Assembly: GCA_012728295.1 (NCBI GenBank)
Contig: JAAYFJ010000010.1
Coordinates: 62,001 to 126,000, forward strand
Direction: 5' to 3'
DNA: 64,000 nucleotides
Source: Tissierellia bacterium
GTDB lineage: Bacteria > Bacillota > Clostridia > Tissierellales > Peptoniphilaceae
Shown: positions 51,670-60,111 of the stretch, piece after piece
Layout: every line of letters starts with the position of its first letter
Numbering within the stretch: position 1 is the first letter of the stretch
Made by a program: the position numbers and the translations under genes
The notes under the pieces: model-generated
Seen by the model: only the letters and a program-made list of their open reading frames with translations
What the model was told of the DNA's origin: nothing
Databases searched by the model: none

Positions 51670-52809
51670 CTACTCACCGCCTGTTGGTGTTGTCATGCTG
51701 GGTGTGTCAAGCCTTATAGTTTCTGTAGCTGATATGGTTAGTTTTCCCCCGTCCATATTATAAGAGCAACTTTCCCCTTTATTTTCTTGGCTAATCGAAA
51801 TCTTGCCCTCTTTATCTATGCTAATTTCAGATTTATTCTTTCCGTCATTTTTTACTTGAGTAATGAATACAGCTCCTTCATCATCCATCTTAATTCTTGA
51901 ATACTCCTTAGACTCTTCGCCGATCGTGTTCTCTTTTGGGCTATCCCAAATATCTATATCTGATTCTCTAAGGGTTTCATCGCCTGTCTTAGGTGCTTTT
52001 ATATCCCTTTTATTAGTGTCTAAATGCGTTCTAATCTCAAAGTTATTATCTTCGTCTAGTTGGATATACCAAACCTTCTCAGGGCTATCTTTTGTAAACC
52101 TTGTAATCCCCTTTTCTGCGTCATGGTAGAACCTATTGAACGTAGCTCCTTTGTCCTTGAACTGACTCTTTGTCACTCCTAAGAAATTAAACGGCTTAAA
52201 ACCTCTTAATTGCTCTAGTAGTAAACCTATGGTCTTTTTCGTTAGCTTGTTTTTAAGAGTTAGGTTTTCATAGTTGAATTCCGTCTTTCTGTCATCACTC
52301 ATCTTTTCTTTCTTCCCAACAAAGAATGCTCGACTACTGCTTACCTTTTCAAACTCTCCATCTCCGTTGATATAGCTATAGTCCTGATTTCTGGTTACTG
52401 TTATCTTCTCGTGACGCTCTTTTGGGAAGTCTGCCTTTTCACTTCTAAACCTAGGTGAGTTGTTAAACTCGTTAATGTGTGGTGGAATACTACCTGTAAT
52501 GATTGCATTGCCCTTCATGCTGTCGAAATATGAAACTAGAACTAACTGTCCAACATGAAGCGGCGTTACTTCTCCATATGCCACTTTCAACACATCGTCC
52601 CACCCTGCAAAACTCTGAATTTGTGCCGCTGTTATCTTTCCTTCTGTTTCATCATTATCTCCCAAGTAATTGTTAGTCATTAACATTACATCTGCCGTGT
52701 TATTTTCGTTGTACACCTTGATTACTTTAGCCACAGATGCTTTGCCTTTGTTTTCTAAATCTTGCCTTGTGCTGTAATCTACGTGCCCTAAACTGCCTTG
52801 TAGTCTCAA
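51670..52809 (-). CDS. Tail spike/baseplate protein with gp5/gpV OB fold
   Basis: 379 aa. An N-terminal OB-fold region (KASVAKVIKVYNENNTADVM, GQLVLVSYFDSMKGNAIITG) fits gp5/gpV-type spike proteins, and the C-terminal third consists of short repeated beta strands (GAVFITQVKN, GKISISQENK, GKLTISATET) as in beta-helix spikes. It would cap the tube at the membrane-piercing tip. The stop is next to the start of the following gene. Confidence 0.78.
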   Translation of the reverse strand: MRLQGSLGHVDYSTRQDLENKGKASVAKVIKVYNENNTADVMLMTNNYLGDNDETEGKITAAQIQSFAGWDDVLKVAYGEVTPLHVGQLVLVSYFDSMKGNAIITGSIPPHINEFNNSPRFRSEKADFPKERHEKITVTRNQDYSYINGDGEFEKVSSSRAFFVGKKEKMSDDRKTEFNYENLTLKNKLTKKTIGLLLEQLRGFKPFNFLGVTKSQFKDKGATFNRFYHDAEKGITRFTKDSPEKVWYIQLDEDNNFEIRTHLDTNKRDIKAPKTGDETLRESDIDIWDSPKENTIGEESKEYSRIKMDDEGAVFITQVKNDGKNKSEISIDKEGKISISQENKGESCSYNMDGGKLTISATETIRLDTPSMTTPTGGE

Positions 52810-52817
52810 ATAACCAC

Positions 52818-54734
52818 CTACCTTTTACCATAAAGGAATGGATAAGGGTCAATAGGCGTTCCATCTTGTTTTACTTCAAAGTGGATATGTGGTCCTGTAG
52901 AACCCCCTGTACTTCCTATCTTGCCTATCTGCTCTCCGGCGCTAACCTTTTGTCCTTCTTTCGCACTAAGTGAATGTGCGTGTCCATAAAGTGTTGTCAT
53001 TCCCCCGCCATGGTCTATTATTATATAATTACCATAGCCACCTGAATCATACCCCACGAATGATACCGTGCCATCTTGCGCTGCATACATAGGGGAACCG
53101 TTAGCCCCTGGAATATCTAGTCCGTTGTGTTGTTTCCATTGACCTGAAATCGGGTGTTGTCTGTTCCCAAACGGAGATGATATTGCCGCTGTTGCATCGC
53201 CTGTAGGATTCACCATAGTAGCTCCGTTGGCTTTACGCTTAGCCCATTTTCCTATCTTGCCTAAAATGCTTTCTTCTGATGCACCCGGTGTATTTGGTGC
53301 TCCTGGCTTTCCTGGTTTGCCTGGTGCTTGTGCTTTATTCTGTGCGTAAGAGATGTCAATCCCCATTATTTCTTCCATGTCTAAGGCTGTTAACTTAGCC
53401 CATTGATTCCACGGCTTTGTAAATCTCTTGCTAGGTTTTATCCCCCTTGTAACCTCTACCGTAGTCTTCCAGTCTTCGTTATAGATAAATGTGTGAGATA
53501 CATTTTCTATATAGTACTCCATGTCCTCTGATTTTATATAGAGCCTAGTACCTATCTTATACTTGACGTCTCCTTTTAATAAGATGCTTCCATTTTCCAT
53601 TGCATTATTTTTTATGTTCCAATTGAAAAGGTCAATTGTCTTTTGTGAAACATCTCCATCATCTCCAGCGCCTGCGTTTATTTGTCTTTCGCCCGCTTCG
53701 TCTTCTCCGTCTATATAACAATTTCTTCCTGGTGTGTTTATTCCAGTTTCACCTCTATCTGGATATTCTTCTTCATAGATATATTTGCTATTGATTTGAA
53801 GCCTTCTAAGTCCGTATTTACGATAATTAGGCTTGTACCATATAGGGTGCCCGTAAACCATGTTCATCGCATCGACAAAGTGCTCTGCCTTCACAACGTA
53901 CACGGTATAGTTTTCTAGGTCTGTACGTCCTACATTTTGGTCGATGATATCGATATCTTCAACTTTTATTTGTTGTAGCGCTCTCCATTTTCCTGGGTTA
54001 AAAGGTGTTGGCCTAACTACAAAAGTAGGTTTTCCCCCTATAACTTCCCAATAAACTTCATTAAAAGGTGCGTTTCTAAGCTCCTTGATATAGTCCCATA
54101 ATCCGCCTTGATAGGTATAATGGTTTCTAATGTTGGCTAGCGCCTTCTCATCTGCTGCTGGTATATATATAAACTTGGCGTAGTCTATCCACCGCTTGCC
54201 GTTGGCAAAACTCATGTCTATACCTTTGCTTGTATAGTAGTCTATTACGGTTTTTATGACATCTGCTGCCGTCTTTAATCCAAAACCCGTGTCTTGCCCA
54301 TAAAAGAACCCAGTAAGTCCCCAGCTTAAATTTACTTCCTGAACTGCACCAATGCCAAATTGAATCAGGGCCTTATTGAACCCCCTACCGTTTATTCTGA
54401 TGGTCCTGACAGGTTTTAAGTCAATGAAGTTCCACGACTTATAAACTGTATCCACCATTCCAAAAAGTACAGGTTTCGCTACATAACCACGTCCTAGCTC
54501 TATCTTAACAAAGTCATTGCCGTTAATAGCTTCGTACCATTTATCTTTGTAGACTAGTTCTATACTGAATGTTGCGCAATCATCACTCCCAATGTCCCTA
54601 GTGGTATTTACAGAAATTATGTCTAAATCCATATTGAGATCGTGGACCATTGCTTTTTGTTCAACGGTTATATCGCCCTTTTCTGTTGCAAATTCAATTT
54701 TGGCATATGGTATTCCCACTCTTACATCTATCAT
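52818..54734 (-). CDS. Baseplate hub (gpD-like) with C-terminal M23 endopeptidase
   Basis: 638 aa. The first 460 or so residues resemble the late-control gpD/XkdQ hub (DDCATFSIELVYKDKWYEAI, FGMVDTVYKSWNF). Then a collagen-like linker (KAQAPGKPGKPGAPNTPGA) and an M23 lysostaphin-type domain: SSPFGNRQHPISG, QHNGLDIPGANGSPMYAA with the zinc His/Asp, and GPHIHFEV with the HxH pair. The domain probably cuts peptide cross-links while the tail penetrates the wall. All zinc ligands appear intact. Confidence 0.9.
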   Translation of the reverse strand: MIDVRVGIPYAKIEFATEKGDITVEQKAMVHDLNMDLDIISVNTTRDIGSDDCATFSIELVYKDKWYEAINGNDFVKIELGRGYVAKPVLFGMVDTVYKSWNFIDLKPVRTIRINGRGFNKALIQFGIGAVQEVNLSWGLTGFFYGQDTGFGLKTAADVIKTVIDYYTSKGIDMSFANGKRWIDYAKFIYIPAADEKALANIRNHYTYQGGLWDYIKELRNAPFNEVYWEVIGGKPTFVVRPTPFNPGKWRALQQIKVEDIDIIDQNVGRTDLENYTVYVVKAEHFVDAMNMVYGHPIWYKPNYRKYGLRRLQINSKYIYEEEYPDRGETGINTPGRNCYIDGEDEAGERQINAGAGDDGDVSQKTIDLFNWNIKNNAMENGSILLKGDVKYKIGTRLYIKSEDMEYYIENVSHTFIYNEDWKTTVEVTRGIKPSKRFTKPWNQWAKLTALDMEEIMGIDISYAQNKAQAPGKPGKPGAPNTPGASEESILGKIGKWAKRKANGATMVNPTGDATAAISSPFGNRQHPISGQWKQHNGLDIPGANGSPMYAAQDGTVSFVGYDSGGYGNYIIIDHGGGMTTLYGHAHSLSAKEGQKVSAGEQIGKIGSTGGSTGPHIHFEVKQDGTPIDPYPFLYGKR

Positions 54735-54744
54735 TCAATCACCG

Positions 54745-57700
54745 TCAATTCGCCACACGCTGGAAGCTTTGATTTAAGTTCACGCCGCTACTACTTTTTA
54801 CACTTGCTATTGCTTGGTCTATGGCCGCTTTCACTCGTTGCATAAGTTCATCATCTGCGTTTCTGCCATCAAGAGTCACGTTCAAGCTGATATTCGCTTC
54901 TTTTTGGACTACTTCTCTTGCTGATGACAATATACTATTAATCTCCTGTTGAGACCTTCTCATCTGCTCTAATTGCCCATCTCCGTTGCCTTTAACATCA
55001 AGCTTACCTTCTCTATAGTCTTTTGCATCATGTCTATTTAAAATGGTTTCGCCTTCATGAATACGTGCCAGTTGGTCTTTAGTTATATAATCTGCTCCAA
55101 TTGCATATCCATCTATAGGCGCTTGTCCGGTCATGGATAATAACGCTTCCATCTCTCTTTGTGTTCTATTCGCTACGCTTTGTTGAACGTCTCCAGAGGA
55201 ATCTCTAAAATGAGTTCCTACATTGTTGTATTTATGATTTTGAACCGCTCTAATTATTTCCTCTTCACTCATACTACCGTTGATGTCACCTAGTGCATAC
55301 TGCCCACCGCCACCGTATTGGGTAGCTGTTGAGAAGGCTAGTTCTTGCAATGCCCTTGTGGAGCTAAGGTCTACGCCTTTTTGTTTTAAAGTAGCAGCTA
55401 TAAATGGCTCAATATGAGTTTTATATACATATTCTTGTTGTTTCTGCGTAAAGCCTTCCGGGTTAGAAGCATAGGCATTTCTCCAAGCCGCATCAAATGA
55501 ATCTGTCCCAGCTACTCCAGCGCCTTTGAAAAATTTGCTAAATTCCGTATCTTCAAGGCTTTTTACAAATGTATTAGCACTTCCACCACCGCCAGCGCTT
55601 GTAAATTGTGGTATTCCATAAGATTTACCACCATAGTCACCAACGCCTGATGAAATGCTACCCCCGTCTCCATCGCCTACTTCTTCTTTTTTAGAAACAA
55701 TCCCGAGGTAGTCGCCTTCACCACCTAAGCCCCTTAGTCTACTTCTACGGCCATTAATTTGCCTAGCTTTCTTTTCTTCTGTAAGCTCTTCATGTTTCTT
55801 AGCCAATAAACCTTGACTTATAGGCGGATTTAATTGGTCTAGTTTCTTCAATACTTCATCAAAAACACTTTCTTGTTTCTGTATTAAGCTCTCTTCTTTG
55901 GATAGGTTTTCTTTTTGTCTGTTGATGTTTACACTAAAGTTTCCAAATGTCTCATGTTCTTCAAAGGCTTCATAACCTTTTTCGCCTAGGAATCTTCCTC
56001 CTAGTCCACCAATGAAACCGCCTGCTAAACCACCAATTGCAGTTCCTATCCCAGGCGCTACAAGCGTCCCTGCCGCCGCTCCAGCTTTTGCTCCCGCTAA
56101 GGTTCCACCAAGCGCACCAAGCGAACCCGCAGCTTTATCATAATCTCCCTGATAAATGTGATATGCCGACTCTGCCCCATGGACTGCTGTTGTTAACCCT
56201 ACCCCAACCTTGCTTACTGCTGGCAAGGCCTTACCAAACGTGCCACCTGCTGTTGCTATAGAGCTGCCCAAGTTGCCTGTATTAGCAAAATCACCAAATC
56301 CTTTTAGTAATGCGCTTATTCCCTTTCCTCCTAAATAAGCTGTGCCAGCTGCTGCCCCTGTCCTTGTTATGCCTTGTAATCCTGATGGTAGGTCACTAAA
56401 CATTTCCTTGCCTGGCATCATAATATTATTGATTAAATTACCAAACGATTGTTTGGAGTTCTCCCAGAATGCATCAAACTTTTCTTGCTTAAGCGCTTTA
56501 GAATCTTCTACGTTGCCGTAAAGCTCTTGTTGCCTACTAGACAGAAGTTCGTCTACGCCAACATCGTCACCAGATTGCATAAGGTCTAATAACGCTCCAG
56601 GTTTCTCCGGAGATAAGCCCGTTTGTTGAGATACGTACAGTCTACCCATGGCTGAATTAGGGTCTATGCCAAATTTAGGCATGTTTTCAAGCATATTTGA
56701 TACAGCTTCTTTATTCGCCAAACCTTCAAATGCCATCTGTGTAGCTCTTTCTAAGGCTTCTGAACCAGTCCCTAGTTGTGAGCCATAACCTACTAATCTT
56801 AAAGCCATTTCATCATTTGGATTTATAAGAGAACTAGCACTGCCTAAAAATTCAGCTCCACGGTCACCACGCAAATTAGGATTAATTGACGCTAGTTTTG
56901 CTTGAAGATTTGCTACATCTTTAAAGTCATCACTAGTTACATTTAGTTTTTCACCAAGTAGTATGTCTTGAATGTCTAATAGCGCCCTAACTTGCTCATC
57001 TTCACGTCCAACCATGTTGTTAGCTTCAACGCTTGAGCCTAGCAAATTGGTAAACTTTTCAGCTTCTCCCGTCTCAAAAGCTCCACGCTGAACCTGCCTG
57101 CCAAACCTCTGTGAGATGTCTTCACCGCTTAATCCAAAGGTCTTGGAGAAACGCATTACACTTTCTGTGTCTCTGTTTAAAGTGTCCCTACTGGTAAATC
57201 CAGCACTACCCATTAAGGAATCTTGTATATTAAATGTTTCAGATAGTCCATAACCGTATTGACTGCCCGTTTTATTTGCATTTACACGGGCTTTATTAAA
57301 ATCGCTACCATAATCACCAGTTCGTGCATAAACGCTTAGTGCATTTGATTCTGTAGCCCTAGACGCCCTCATAGCAGGTAGTGCATAACTTCTCGCAAAT
57401 AAACCTGCCATACTTACGGCGGTTAACAACTTGCTTCCACTTAACGGGCTTTCACTACTCGCTGGTGTCTGTGGTACGTCTTGGGTTTGTGGAGATCTTT
57501 TTATTCCCGCTAGCTTATGTGTTAAATCTCTAAAAGATGCCGTTAAACCGCTTAATGTGTTCTTTAAAAATTGTTGGGCTTTAGTTAGTTCATCGCTAGT
57601 CTTTTGTGGAGTCATTGTTACATCATCGTTCCCGCCAATGCCTTGTCCCGCTTTCCCAACCTCTCTATTAACTTTATCTATGGTATGGCTTAGCCTATCA

Positions 57701-57765
57701 ACGTCCTTAGCTACACCGCCTACATTGCTGGTCACTTCGACATTCAATCTTAAGTCTTTACTCAT
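54745..57765 (-). CDS. Tail tape measure protein with muralytic-like domain
   Basis: About 1006 aa. Sets tail length. The N-terminal 500 residues are helical (KDLRLNVEVTSNVGGVAKDV). A glycine/alanine-rich hydrophobic stretch follows (GTLAGAKAGAAAGTLVAPGI, GGLAGGFIGGLGG). Near residues 710-870 a globular domain reads YGGKSYGIPQFTSAGGGGSA and later ELAFSTATQYGGGGQYAL, like lysozyme/chitosanase-type modules found in phage tape measures. I set ATG 57765 (MSKDLRL), 7 bases after GGAG. It overlaps the tail chaperone end. Confidence 0.88.
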   Translation of the reverse strand: MSKDLRLNVEVTSNVGGVAKDVDRLSHTIDKVNREVGKAGQGIGGNDDVTMTPQKTSDELTKAQQFLKNTLSGLTASFRDLTHKLAGIKRSPQTQDVPQTPASSESPLSGSKLLTAVSMAGLFARSYALPAMRASRATESNALSVYARTGDYGSDFNKARVNANKTGSQYGYGLSETFNIQDSLMGSAGFTSRDTLNRDTESVMRFSKTFGLSGEDISQRFGRQVQRGAFETGEAEKFTNLLGSSVEANNMVGREDEQVRALLDIQDILLGEKLNVTSDDFKDVANLQAKLASINPNLRGDRGAEFLGSASSLINPNDEMALRLVGYGSQLGTGSEALERATQMAFEGLANKEAVSNMLENMPKFGIDPNSAMGRLYVSQQTGLSPEKPGALLDLMQSGDDVGVDELLSSRQQELYGNVEDSKALKQEKFDAFWENSKQSFGNLINNIMMPGKEMFSDLPSGLQGITRTGAAAGTAYLGGKGISALLKGFGDFANTGNLGSSIATAGGTFGKALPAVSKVGVGLTTAVHGAESAYHIYQGDYDKAAGSLGALGGTLAGAKAGAAAGTLVAPGIGTAIGGLAGGFIGGLGGRFLGEKGYEAFEEHETFGNFSVNINRQKENLSKEESLIQKQESVFDEVLKKLDQLNPPISQGLLAKKHEELTEEKKARQINGRRSRLRGLGGEGDYLGIVSKKEEVGDGDGGSISSGVGDYGGKSYGIPQFTSAGGGGSANTFVKSLEDTEFSKFFKGAGVAGTDSFDAAWRNAYASNPEGFTQKQQEYVYKTHIEPFIAATLKQKGVDLSSTRALQELAFSTATQYGGGGQYALGDINGSMSEEEIIRAVQNHKYNNVGTHFRDSSGDVQQSVANRTQREMEALLSMTGQAPIDGYAIGADYITKDQLARIHEGETILNRHDAKDYREGKLDVKGNGDGQLEQMRRSQQEINSILSSAREVVQKEANISLNVTLDGRNADDELMQRVKAAIDQAIASVKSSSGVNLNQSFQRVAN

Positions 57766-58168
57766 CGGCAATCTCCACCCATTCATCGTAAATTTCTTCA
57801 AGCTCTTGCTGTTCCCTTAACTCATCTTCTGCTTTGTATTTTTCGTCCCTTTGCTCTTTTAACTTTCTTAACAGTTCTTGTTCTTCCTCAAAGGTCATAT
57901 TAGGGTCAATAGCTTGATTATCTATATCTTCGCTCCACTCGTTATATTCATCGTCATAGTAAGTCTTTTTGTATCTTTCTTCCATCTTAGGGTCTTCGAA
58001 TAACTCTAGCCACTCTATTAATTCAATATCAAAGGCGTTGTATTCCTTTAGCCTATCGCTAAAAATTGGAACGCCTAGTATCTTACTTGCTTTCCATAGC
58101 CCCTTTACTCTCGGGTCTGTTGCTATTTGCGGTATCTTTATCTTCTTTATTTCTGTTGCGAAAGGAGT
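57758..58168 (-). CDS. Tail assembly chaperone, second frame (frameshift extension)
   Basis: This frame is open from 58168 to the stop at 57758 and overlaps the chaperone gene by 86 bases in the +1 (equal to -2) frame. It lacks a start with a good binding site near its front; the in-frame ATG at 57985 is internal. It reads PQIATDPRVKGLWKASKILG and then an acidic helical part. Placed before the tape measure gene it is the gpT/XkdN-like extension made by ribosomal frameshifting, as in many tailed phages. Confidence 0.8.
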   Translation of the reverse strand, partial: TPFATEIKKIKIPQIATDPRVKGLWKASKILGVPIFSDRLKEYNAFDIELIEWLELFEDPKMEERYKKTYYDDEYNEWSEDIDNQAIDPNMTFEEEQELLRKLKEQRDEKYKAEDELREQQELEEIYDEWVEIADE

Positions 58169-58484
58169 CTACAATACCATAAATTGCATTGTGTATTTTA
58201 ACAATAACGTCTACATCATCTAATATTCCCATATCATACCAATCTGGCTTTTCAATTAATAACACCTCGTTGTAAGCCATCATATAAGCAAGATCATACG
58301 CTCTATTTGATAGGGTGTTTACGTCTGTGTCTGATATTAACTTGGATAGCTTGGCTTCTATTTCCAAGGTGTCCATAACGGAAGGGTATTTGCATTTAAA
58401 CTTTCCTTTTACATCTTCCCCTTGTACGATTCCTTCTATATCAAATTCATACTGACGCTCGCTTGTAAGTAATAATTTATTCAT
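58083..58484 (-). CDS. Tail assembly chaperone, first frame
   Basis: 133 aa, MNKLLLTSERQYEFDIEGIV with an AAAGGAG box. Acidic and helical, like gpG/XkdN chaperones that bind the tape measure. The end (SNRPESKGAMESK) overlaps the second frame. A likely slip site is codon 124, CCC followed by G (58,113-58,115), where a +1 slip joins NSNRP to RVKGLWKASK; a -2 slip at AAAGGGG a few codons on is an alternative. Fusion product about 241 aa. Confidence 0.85.
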   Translation of the reverse strand: MNKLLLTSERQYEFDIEGIVQGEDVKGKFKCKYPSVMDTLEIEAKLSKLISDTDVNTLSNRAYDLAYMMAYNEVLLIEKPDWYDMGILDDVDVIVKIHNAIYGIVDSFRNRNKEDKDTANSNRPESKGAMESK

Positions 58485-58512
58485 ATAATCGCTCCTTTTC
58501 TATTTATACAAT

Positions 58513-58541
58513 AAAAAAACGACCAAGGTTTCCCTTAATCG
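58513..58541 (-). terminator. Intra-operon terminator upstream of tail chaperone
   Basis: Minus strand CGATTAAGG, GAAA loop, CCTTGGTCG (two G-T pairs), then TTTTTTT. It sits between the 66-aa gene and the chaperone gene, inside the morphogenesis operon. Confidence 0.85.
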
Positions 58542-58562
58542 CTTCTTTTGTTTTTTTACCCA

Positions 58563-58763
58563 CTACGTGTATAGAGGTTCTTTATCTTTGACGTATTCTA
58601 GCAAAAATTCGCCTTCTTCGTCTGTCAATAAAAATAATTTGTCTAACAACCACGTTGAATCATCAATTACATCCGGGTTTTTTTTATATTTACGATATTC
58701 TTCTTCTGCATATTCCAATGGGTCAAACCCTAGTTTTTCGCATACACCTTCATAGGTAATCAT
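58563..58763 (-). CDS. Small acidic phage protein (66 aa)
   Basis: MITYEGVCEKLGFDPLEYAE, then a helical acidic part ending KDKEPLYT. No membrane segment. Its start overlaps the JAB gene stop (ATGA), and a terminator follows its stop, so it forms a two-gene cassette with the JAB gene. Function unknown. Confidence 0.75.
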   Translation of the reverse strand: MITYEGVCEKLGFDPLEYAEEEYRKYKKNPDVIDDSTWLLDKLFLLTDEEGEFLLEYVKDKEPLYT

Positions 58764-59620
58764 TTTATCACCTCGATTTTAATTCCGTTGTGCAGTAAGT
58801 CGTCATATGCCTTTGTAGTTTCGCTATCTTTTCCGGTTAGAATATTCTTTAGGTACTGTCTATAAGCAACGCTACCGATATTTAGTTTTTTTACAGTATA
58901 TTTGATTAAATCCCCGTTATGCCCTACTATTAACCCGTATTTGTATTTTTTTATAGCACAAACAAATATGTCGTTATAGCTAGGAAAGCTGTTATTCGGA
59001 TGGTTGTGAATAGCTATAACGGTATATGCCTTTGACTGGCTTAATAATTTCTTCATGTTTTTTGTCGGCATAGCTTGGTTTTCTACTTCATATTGGTTTG
59101 AAACCAGTAGTTTTTTACCGCCTGCCTGCTCTGGTTCTGTGAAGACGAATGCTAAATCTTCGAATAACGTGCCGTCTCTGTGCGTTAATATCTCTCTAGC
59201 TGTTTTACATAAAAGTTGGGTCAGTTCCTTTGATTCTCCTAGCTTTTTGAACTTATTGATGTATTCACCTGAATAGATGTGCTTCTTATTAATTTTCACA
59301 CTCTTGTCTTTGCCTTTGTGCCCACTTTCATTATACCACCTATTTTCAGATTTTAATACCCTAAAATTTAATTTTACATAGCTAGCAAGGTCTATTTTTC
59401 GTTGTTCTTGCAAATACCTTTCCATGACTTCGCTTATTATAAGCGCTTCGTTGTTTCTCTTAGATAAGAATTTTACCTCTTGAGCGTTCAATCCTGTTGC
59501 TCGTTTGAATTCTCTGCCAAACAAAGCCTCTGCTACTATTGGTTTTTTCCATCTATGAGATTGGTATTGCCCAAATCTACCGTTTACTGTAACGGCTACT
59601 AGTATTTTTCTATTGTCCAT
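58760..59620 (-). CDS. JAB/MPN-domain protein inside tail module
   Basis: 286 aa. The C-terminal half carries a JAMM-type centre: DGTLFEDLAFVF with the conserved Glu, then IAIHNHPNNSFPSYNDIFVC with HxH, Ser and Asp. The loop is one residue shorter than in RadC (HNHP-x5-S-x2-D instead of x6). The N-terminal half is basic (VNGRFGQYQSHRWKKPIVAE) and has no family I know. Similar JAB domains occur on some phage head-morphogenesis and lambda gpK-like proteins, but between tube and chaperone genes is unusual. ATG 59620 with GGAG 7 bases upstream; the GTG at 59641 has no good box. Confidence 0.82.
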   Translation of the reverse strand: MDNRKILVAVTVNGRFGQYQSHRWKKPIVAEALFGREFKRATGLNAQEVKFLSKRNNEALIISEVMERYLQEQRKIDLASYVKLNFRVLKSENRWYNESGHKGKDKSVKINKKHIYSGEYINKFKKLGESKELTQLLCKTAREILTHRDGTLFEDLAFVFTEPEQAGGKKLLVSNQYEVENQAMPTKNMKKLLSQSKAYTVIAIHNHPNNSFPSYNDIFVCAIKKYKYGLIVGHNGDLIKYTVKKLNIGSVAYRQYLKNILTGKDSETTKAYDDLLHNGIKIEVIK

Positions 59621-59641
59621 GATGCCGCTCCATATTTTCAC

Positions 59642-59667
59642 AAAAAAGAAAAGGGACTTAATGTCCC
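59642..59667 (-). terminator. Terminator after the tail tube gene
   Basis: Minus strand GGGAC, ATTAA loop, GTCCC, then TTTTCTTTTTT. Lies 6 bases past the tube stop. Such a hairpin would make tube and sheath mRNA exceed downstream mRNA. Confidence 0.82.
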
Positions 59668-59673
59668 CTCTCT

Positions 59674-60096
59674 CTATTCTCCCGTATCTGCTGATAAATA
59701 GTACACAGATGCATTTTCCCCTGCAATAGCGTTAGCTCTGTGTGTTGCATCATAGTTTGCAAAGGTACAACCACGGTAAACTGCAATAGTTTCCCCTGTT
59801 TCTTTGTCTTGAATCTCAATGTCGATAATATCTTTTTTAAGAATGTCCTCGCCTAGTCCTATAAGCCCCATTGACGCTAGATTCTCTTTACGCATCATGA
59901 AACGCTCAAAGGATATTCTACCCTCGTATCTTAAATAAACGTGTTCTACAGGCATTATACTACCTAGTTCATATACGCCTTGTGTTCCATAGTCTGTGCT
60001 TGGATTAAATCCTTACGCCCTTCCTACCGCTATGCCATGAATCTTAATCAAGGCCGTATTACCAGTATGAACCGTTTGTTTATCTATACTAGCCAT
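59674..60096 (-). pseudogene. Tail tube protein, interrupted by in-frame TAA
   Basis: Directly after the sheath gene, with an AAAGGAG box before ATG 60096. The frame reads MASIDKQTVHTGNTALIKIH, GIAVGRA, then TAA (60,013-60,015, codon 28), and continues GFNPSTDYGTQGVYELGSIM and on to NAIAGENASVYYLSADTGE: 140 codons in one frame. The content (IKI...GRA-x-...YE-GSIMP-EH...RYEG) is typical of a myovirus tube. At the TAA I would expect Gln from similar proteins (GRAQ), and CAA to TAA is one change. An in-frame ATG at 59955 could restart translation but has no binding site. Confidence 0.8.
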
Positions 60097-60111
60097 TTAA
60101 CCACTCCTTTA

